Source: JBEBXQ01 sp040391535
Lineage (GTDB): Bacteria > Bacteroidota > Bacteroidia > Cytophagales > Spirosomataceae
DNA: 10,695 nt
Assembly: GCA_040391535.1 (NCBI GenBank)
Contig: JBEBXQ010000152.1
Coordinates: 1 to 10,695, forward strand
Direction of reading: 5' to 3'
Part shown: positions 7,497-10,695 of the stretch, piece after piece
Numbering within the stretch: the stretch's first letter is position 1
Layout: every line of letters begins with the position of its first letter
Notes under the pieces: generated by a model
Seen by the model: the letters and a program-made list of their open reading frames with translations, nothing else
The model's database searches: none
Told to the model about the DNA's origin: nothing
Program-made: the position numbers and the translations under genes

Positions 7497-8366
7497 TTAC
7501 TTCCCTCTTCTCACAGTAAACAAACGGATCAGCGTCGGGACATAATCTTCATGAGAATCCAAAGATAGGTAATCAGCCTTATTCTGGCGGCAAAGTGTCT
7601 CCAGCACCTTTCTTTTCTGCATAAATGCGTGTTGCCGCTGTTCTTTATAATGCGACCCGGAAGTATTGATCCACACGGTTCTGCGTGTTTCCTCATCATA
7701 CACCGGCACAATACCCAGTGAAGGCAATTCAATCTCACGCTGATCATAAATATGAATAACCACCAGATCATGTTTACGGGCCAGAGCTTTCAGATGATGC
7801 TCATACCCGCTATCAATAAAATCAGATATTAAAAAAATGAGGCTTCTTCTCCTGAGGATATTCAGGGTAAGCAGAATAGCCTCTGAGATATTCGTTCCTC
7901 CTGAAACCGGTTTCAGCTTATACAATTCAGAAATAAGGCGGTAGCCGTGCTTCATGCCGTCAAGAGGGTTAATATAACGCTCCTTCACATCTGAAAAGCA
8001 TAATAAACCCACTCTGCTGGCCTCCTGAATAGCTGCCAGCGCCAGTACCCCGCAGATTTCCTTCGTTACATCAATTTTAAGCAACCCTGATTCACCTACT
8101 TTCTGTGATGCGCTTACATCCACAATAAAAAAAACAGTCTGCTCTTTTTCTTCTTTGAAGATTTTGGTGTACGTCCCATGCCCTTTGGCCGACGTGTTCC
8201 AGTCAATAGCACGGATATCATCCCCATACTGATACTGTCTCAGATCGTCAAAATCCAGTCCGGAGCCTTTAAAAACCGAATGAAAATTGCCGTACCGTTC
8301 AGAATTCACAGCCTTTCTTATCCGGATTTCGTATTTATGTATTTTTTTCAGAAACTCCTTAAACAT
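7497..8366 (-). CDS. DUF58 domain-containing protein (Bat/MoxR-associated, VWA-like)
   Basis: The protein has 289 residues with no signal peptide or membrane span, so it should be cytoplasmic. The DUF58 hallmark block runs from about 33 to 60: GSGLDFDDLRQY (34-45), YGDDIRAIDWN (47-57), then TSAK. A VWA-like fold follows, with DVSAS (83-87), GGTN (156-159, Thr158) and SDF (181-183), which together match a metal-binding MIDAS arrangement. DUF58 proteins are usually encoded directly after a MoxR AAA+ ATPase and before BatA-type proteins. Here it is the first gene of the operon and faces a divergent lipoprotein gene, so the ATPase is encoded elsewhere or missing. The ATG at 8366 fits the usual N-terminus of the family; no Shine-Dalgarno is visible. 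Confidence 0.93.
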   Translation of the reverse strand: MFKEFLKKIHKYEIRIRKAVNSERYGNFHSVFKGSGLDFDDLRQYQYGDDIRAIDWNTSAKGHGTYTKIFKEEKEQTVFFIVDVSASQKVGESGLLKIDVTKEICGVLALAAIQEASRVGLLCFSDVKERYINPLDGMKHGYRLISELYKLKPVSGGTNISEAILLTLNILRRRSLIFLISDFIDSGYEHHLKALARKHDLVVIHIYDQREIELPSLGIVPVYDEETRRTVWINTSGSHYKEQRQHAFMQKRKVLETLCRQNKADYLSLDSHEDYVPTLIRLFTVRRGK

Positions 8367-8419
8367 ATCAGCCGGTATTAAACTTCACTTTTCCAAATAT
8401 TTTTGGAGCCACCTTTTCC

Positions 8420-8431
8420 CGAAAGCTTTCG
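8420..8431. repeat. 12-bp perfect palindrome in the divergent intergenic region
   Basis: CGAAAGCTTTCG is its own reverse complement. It has no loop, so it is better suited to binding a dimeric protein than to forming an RNA hairpin. It lies between the DUF58 start and the candidate -33 element of the lipoprotein promoter. A palindrome of this length can occur by chance in a window of this size, so the assignment as an operator is tentative. Confidence 0.4.
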
Positions 8432-8451
8432 TCTGCAACAGCAATAACCTC

Positions 8452-8481
8452 TTGGTTAATGCAAAAGAATCACGAAATTTG
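8452..8481 (+). promoter_or_regulatory. Candidate promoter of the lipoprotein-glycosyltransferase operon
   Basis: TTG at 8452-8454 (CTTGG) and GAAATTTG at 8474-8481 are separated by 19 nt. The second element matches the Bacteroidota -7 consensus TAnnTTTG at all but the first base, and the spacing is within the usual range. The predicted start of transcription near 8488 would give a leader of about 45-70 nt. It would also exclude an in-frame ATG at 8459 as the start of the lipoprotein. Confidence 0.5.
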
Positions 8482-8486
8482 CATCC

Positions 8487-8506
8487 TGTCTGCCACAACG
8501 CAGACA
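8487..8506. repeat. 7-bp inverted repeat between divergent promoters
   Basis: TGTCTGC (8487-8493) and GCAGACA (8500-8506) are perfect reverse complements around a 6-nt spacer CACAAC. The element sits between the plus-strand -7 element and the minus-strand candidate -7 element and overlaps the latter by two bases. In RNA from the plus strand it would be a hairpin at the extreme 5' end of the lipoprotein message. In DNA it could be an operator serving both directions. A further copy of the half-site GTCTGC occurs at 8431-8436. Confidence 0.5.
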
Positions 8507-8512
8507 AATATA
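8505..8512 (-). promoter_or_regulatory. Candidate -7 promoter element of the DUF58 (Bat) operon
   Basis: On the minus strand the bases read TATATTTG, an exact match to TAnnTTTG. The nearest upstream TTG (plus-strand CAA at 8539-8541) is 26 nt away, longer than usual, so the -33 element is doubtful. Transcription would start near 8498 and give a leader of about 130 nt. A nearer 7-of-8 match, AATATTTG (8401-8394), is an alternative. Confidence 0.3.
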
Positions 8513-8533
8513 ACCGGATTTACCGAAAGGATT

Positions 8534-8902
8534 ATGTGCAATGGTTTCTTAAAGAATGTGAAAATCACAGCAGCATTATTTTTTTTAATTATTTTGCACG
8601 GATGTTCTTTCTCGGGATCAGTCATCGGTCCGGAATACGATGAAGATACGATGGCAGAAATCCTGACGGAAATTCATCTGGCAGAGGCACGGGTCTCCAA
8701 AATGAAATTCCGTTCGCCTGACTCGTCTGCTCTGGTCTTTAAAAGACTGGAAGAACAGATTTTTATAAAACATGAAATAGACACACTGGAATACCGCAAG
8801 AGTTATGAATATTATGCTTCTGATGCCATCCAGTGGAAACTTATTTACCAAAAAGTCAACGAAAATCTAAATTCCAAAGAAAATAAACCTAATGACACAT
8901 AG
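8534..8902 (+). CDS. DUF4296 lipoprotein
   Basis: A small lipoprotein of 122 residues from the chosen start. The hydrophobic signal segment ends in the lipobox LHGC, with the lipidated Cys at residue 24. The mature part has the DUF4296 pattern: MAEILTEIHLAEARV, then FIKHEID, then a YRKSYEYYASDAIQWKLIY-type helix and KVNENL, all predicted helical. The function of the family is unknown; it is common and conserved in Bacteroidota. The frame is open from an ATG at 8459, but that would place 25 polar residues before the signal peptide and lies upstream of the candidate -7 element. The ATG at 8534, preceded by GAAAGGA, is preferred. A GTG at 8558 would give a shorter, very typical lipoprotein start (MKITAALFF) and is a real alternative. 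The last 11 bases overlap the glycosyltransferase gene. Confidence 0.85.
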   Translation: MCNGFLKNVKITAALFFLIILHGCSFSGSVIGPEYDEDTMAEILTEIHLAEARVSKMKFRSPDSSALVFKRLEEQIFIKHEIDTLEYRKSYEYYASDAIQWKLIYQKVNENLNSKENKPNDT

Positions 8903-9623
8903 CCTGGTAATCATTCCCACCTTTAATGAAATTGAAAACATTGAGTCTATCATCCGTGCCGTTTTTGATTTACCGGTGCCATTTAATGTTTTGATTATCG
9001 ATGACGGATCGCCGGATGGCACTGCTGCCATGGTAAAAAAAATGCAACAGGAGTTTTCAGAAAGGCTTTTCCTGGAAGAAAGGAGTGGAAAACTCGGATT
9101 AGGGACAGCCTATATTCATGGCTTCAAGTGGGCTCTCCACCGGGGATATGAGTACATTTTTGAGATGGATGCAGATTTTTCACACAATCCGAAAGATCTG
9201 GTGCGTCTGTATCACAGCTGTGCTACTGACGGAAATGATATGGCTGTCGGTTCACGTTATATTCAAGGTGTGAATGTTGTCAACTGGCCCATTGAACGGG
9301 TACTGATGTCTTATTTCGCAGGTTACTACGTTCGTACCATTACCGGAATGCCCATCATGGATTCTACGGCCGGCTTTGTATGCTATACCCGTAAGGTACT
9401 CGAAACCATCCAGCTTGACGGTATCCGCTTTGTAGGCTATGCCTTTCAGATTGAAATGAAGTTTAATACCTGGAAATACGGCTTTAAAATTGCTGAAGTA
9501 CCTATTATTTTCACAGACCGTACCAGGGGGGTTTCAAAAATGTCAGGAAAAATATTCAAGGAAGCTATTTTTGGTGTTATTTCCCTTAAAGTTTCAAGTT
9601 TTTTCAGACAGTATCAACGCTGA
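8892..9623 (+). CDS. Family 2 glycosyltransferase, polyprenol monophosphomannose synthase-like (Dpm1 type)
   Basis: This enzyme is expected to transfer a sugar, probably mannose from GDP-mannose, onto a polyprenyl phosphate at the cytoplasmic face of the inner membrane. The product would be a donor for extracytoplasmic glycosylation. The protein has 243 residues. Visible GT-A motifs are IIPTFNE (7-13), IDDGSPDGT (36-44), GKLGLGTAYIHG (66-77), the metal-binding DADFSHNP (93-100), GSRY (120-123), DSTAGF (157-162) and FTDRTRGVSKMS (207-218). There is no C-terminal membrane anchor, as in the short soluble Dpm1 class. Its ATG lies inside the end of the DUF4296 gene with an 11-nt overlap, so the two are probably co-translated. 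The stop is one base from the stop of the convergent barrel gene. The donor sugar is inferred from the family. Confidence 0.93.
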   Translation: MTHSLVIIPTFNEIENIESIIRAVFDLPVPFNVLIIDDGSPDGTAAMVKKMQQEFSERLFLEERSGKLGLGTAYIHGFKWALHRGYEYIFEMDADFSHNPKDLVRLYHSCATDGNDMAVGSRYIQGVNVVNWPIERVLMSYFAGYYVRTITGMPIMDSTAGFVCYTRKVLETIQLDGIRFVGYAFQIEMKFNTWKYGFKIAEVPIIFTDRTRGVSKMSGKIFKEAIFGVISLKVSSFFRQYQR

Positions 9624-9624
9624 C

Positions 9625-10695
9625 CTATTCGCCGAACTGATAGAATAATCTTGCAGAAATCCCTGGCCCGGAATCTCTTTTTATAAACAGTGATTCTTTC
9701 ATTCCCCTGATAGCATAATACCCTTCAAACTGTGTCCCGACGTGGCCCCAGCGCATTTCTATACCGGCTCCCAGGCTTGAGTTTCCCAGCAGTGGCGCTT
9801 TCCTTTTCAGCTCAATTTCTTTTCTACCGATCTGATTTACCGGATTGGGGTATTTAAAATCAAAGCTGGTATGTTGCCTGGTTACCAGATTGAACCCCGT
9901 TTCTGCCTTGATAAAATAATTGAAATTTTTCCCCAAATCACCTCTGTAACTGACAAAAACCGGTATTTGCTTATATTCTGATTGCTCTGAAATATTGAAT
10001 ATAAAGGTCGAAGGCGGCAACGGTACACCACTGATTTCCCTTATTCCGAGATGGTTGGCTTTTTTAAACTGGCTTTCGCTTCCATACTTCTTTTTCCTGT
10101 GATTTCCCCAGGCAAATCCGGTACCTGCCGAAAAGTTCTTACCGATCAGTACTTCCAGAACAGTGGCTGTACCAAGAAAAGTTTTTTCTACTTTTTGCAG
10201 AATCCCGATCCGGTAGGGACGGGAACTGATAAAATCAGGTAATGCTTTTTCTTCTGCCACTGTTCTTTCTACCTTATCATTACCCGGTAATTTCAATATA
10301 TTCTTGTTGTCTCCGGCCTTTGCACCTCCTGCATCAGCAGCCGGATTACCTGCTATCTGTCTTCCGTCCTTATTCTCTGTTCCGGATACCGATCGTTTTT
10401 TTGCTGTAGCGTAAGTATTCTGACGCACAGGAATCTGTAAACCTAACCTGTTTCCACTGAGATGTTCCGGCTGCTTAAAATAACTCTTTATACTTTCCAG
10501 CGGTTGAGCGGTAAATACAACTTTTTCAGCTTCTTCTCCATCGTGCACAAGCCATGTTTTGTCCTGAAAGTCAGACAAATTACTCAATAAACTACCCTCT
10601 TCCGGAACCGGAGACATCCATTTTTCTCTAATCCCGGCTACCTCTTCCGGTATGCCGGTATTAACGGTTAACTCTTTTTCATGAGCAAAAGGAAG
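9625..10695 (-). CDS. Outer-membrane beta-barrel protein, C-terminal part (5' end outside window)
   Basis: The frame is open to the window edge and gives 356 residues. The first Met in view, at 10617, is internal or at best an unproven start. Residues of about 1-170 are polar and low in order, with a Gly/Ala/Asn/Lys-rich linker (about 115-150). From about 175 onward there are alternating amphipathic strands typical of Bacteroidota PorT-like barrels. These include VLEVLIGKNFSAGTGFAWG, QIPVFVSYRG and FNYFIKAETGF, and the protein ends with GISARLFYQFGE. The C-terminal residue is Glu, not the common Phe. Proteins with a long N-terminal region joined to such a barrel sometimes sit next to ECF sigma factor genes, but the upstream gene is not visible. 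The signal peptide cannot be assessed. The barrel class is fairly sure; the role is unknown. Confidence 0.75.
   Translation of the reverse strand, partial: LPFAHEKELTVNTGIPEEVAGIREKWMSPVPEEGSLLSNLSDFQDKTWLVHDGEEAEKVVFTAQPLESIKSYFKQPEHLSGNRLGLQIPVRQNTYATAKKRSVSGTENKDGRQIAGNPAADAGGAKAGDNKNILKLPGNDKVERTVAEEKALPDFISSRPYRIGILQKVEKTFLGTATVLEVLIGKNFSAGTGFAWGNHRKKKYGSESQFKKANHLGIREISGVPLPPSTFIFNISEQSEYKQIPVFVSYRGDLGKNFNYFIKAETGFNLVTRQHTSFDFKYPNPVNQIGRKEIELKRKAPLLGNSSLGAGIEMRWGHVGTQFEGYYAIRGMKESLFIKRDSGPGISARLFYQFGE

Noticed and set aside
8398..8405. TATTTTTG, an exact plus-strand -7 match
   Set aside because: No TTG-type -33 element stands at the right distance, and the A/T-rich run makes a chance match likely. 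The element at 8474-8481 has better spacing.
8577..8597. T-rich run as a possible frameshift or slippage site in the lipoprotein gene
   Set aside because: It encodes the hydrophobic core of the signal peptide (Leu, Phe, Ile codons), and the frame is intact through the DUF4296 domain.
8287..8643. Open plus-strand frame of about 118 codons across the DUF58 start and the intergenic region
   Set aside because: It runs antisense to DUF58, overlaps the lipoprotein gene in another frame, and contains no domain or signal peptide.
10320..10400. Gly/Ala/Asn-rich stretch in the barrel protein as a tandem repeat
   Set aside because: No repeat unit recurs at DNA or protein level; it is a plain low-complexity linker.

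Overview
The window reads as chromosomal DNA of a member of the Bacteroidota. The evidence is a DUF4296 lipoprotein next to a Dpm1-type mannosyltransferase, a Bat-type (DUF58/VWA) gene set, a C-terminal PorT-like outer-membrane barrel, TAnnTTTG-like -7 promoter elements, and mostly absent Shine-Dalgarno sequences. A class or genus cannot be assigned from this alone. No rRNA, tRNA, CRISPR array, insertion sequence or phage gene was seen.

Region 1 (1-3760, plus strand) is a tight four-gene catabolic operon closed by a hairpin terminator. It holds the 3' part of uxuA (mannonate dehydratase), a short-chain dehydrogenase likely to be the partner fructuronate reductase, a secreted ThuA-domain protein, and a Tat-exported Gfo/Idh/MocA oxidoreductase. 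The first two are cytoplasmic hexuronate enzymes. The last two look periplasmic and may handle an oxidised (3-keto) sugar before uptake.

Region 2 (3780-4929, plus strand) is holB, the delta' subunit of the DNA polymerase III clamp loader, with a candidate -7 promoter element just upstream. Its 3' end overlaps the convergent rnhB gene by 15 bp.

Region 3 (8366-4915, minus strand) is a compact operon: DUF58 protein, a one-span signal-peptide protein, BatA-like VWA protein, then rnhB (RNase HII). Neighbouring genes are separated by 3 or 18 nt, or overlap by 1 nt. The usual MoxR ATPase gene is not upstream, and batB/batC/batD are not downstream.

Region 4 (8367-8533) is a 167-bp divergent intergenic region. 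It has candidate promoters facing both ways, a perfect 7-bp inverted repeat between them, and a separate 12-bp palindrome.

Region 5 (8534-9623, plus strand) is a DUF4296 lipoprotein whose end overlaps a polyprenol-phosphate-mannose-synthase-like glycosyltransferase. Region 6 (10695-9625, minus strand) is the 3' part of an outer-membrane beta-barrel protein that runs off the window.

Most of the window is ordinary core and catabolic gene content. The best candidates for something less described are the exported ThuA/Gfo-Idh pair in a uronate operon, the reduced Bat operon ending in rnhB, and the symmetrical regulatory region at 8420-8512.
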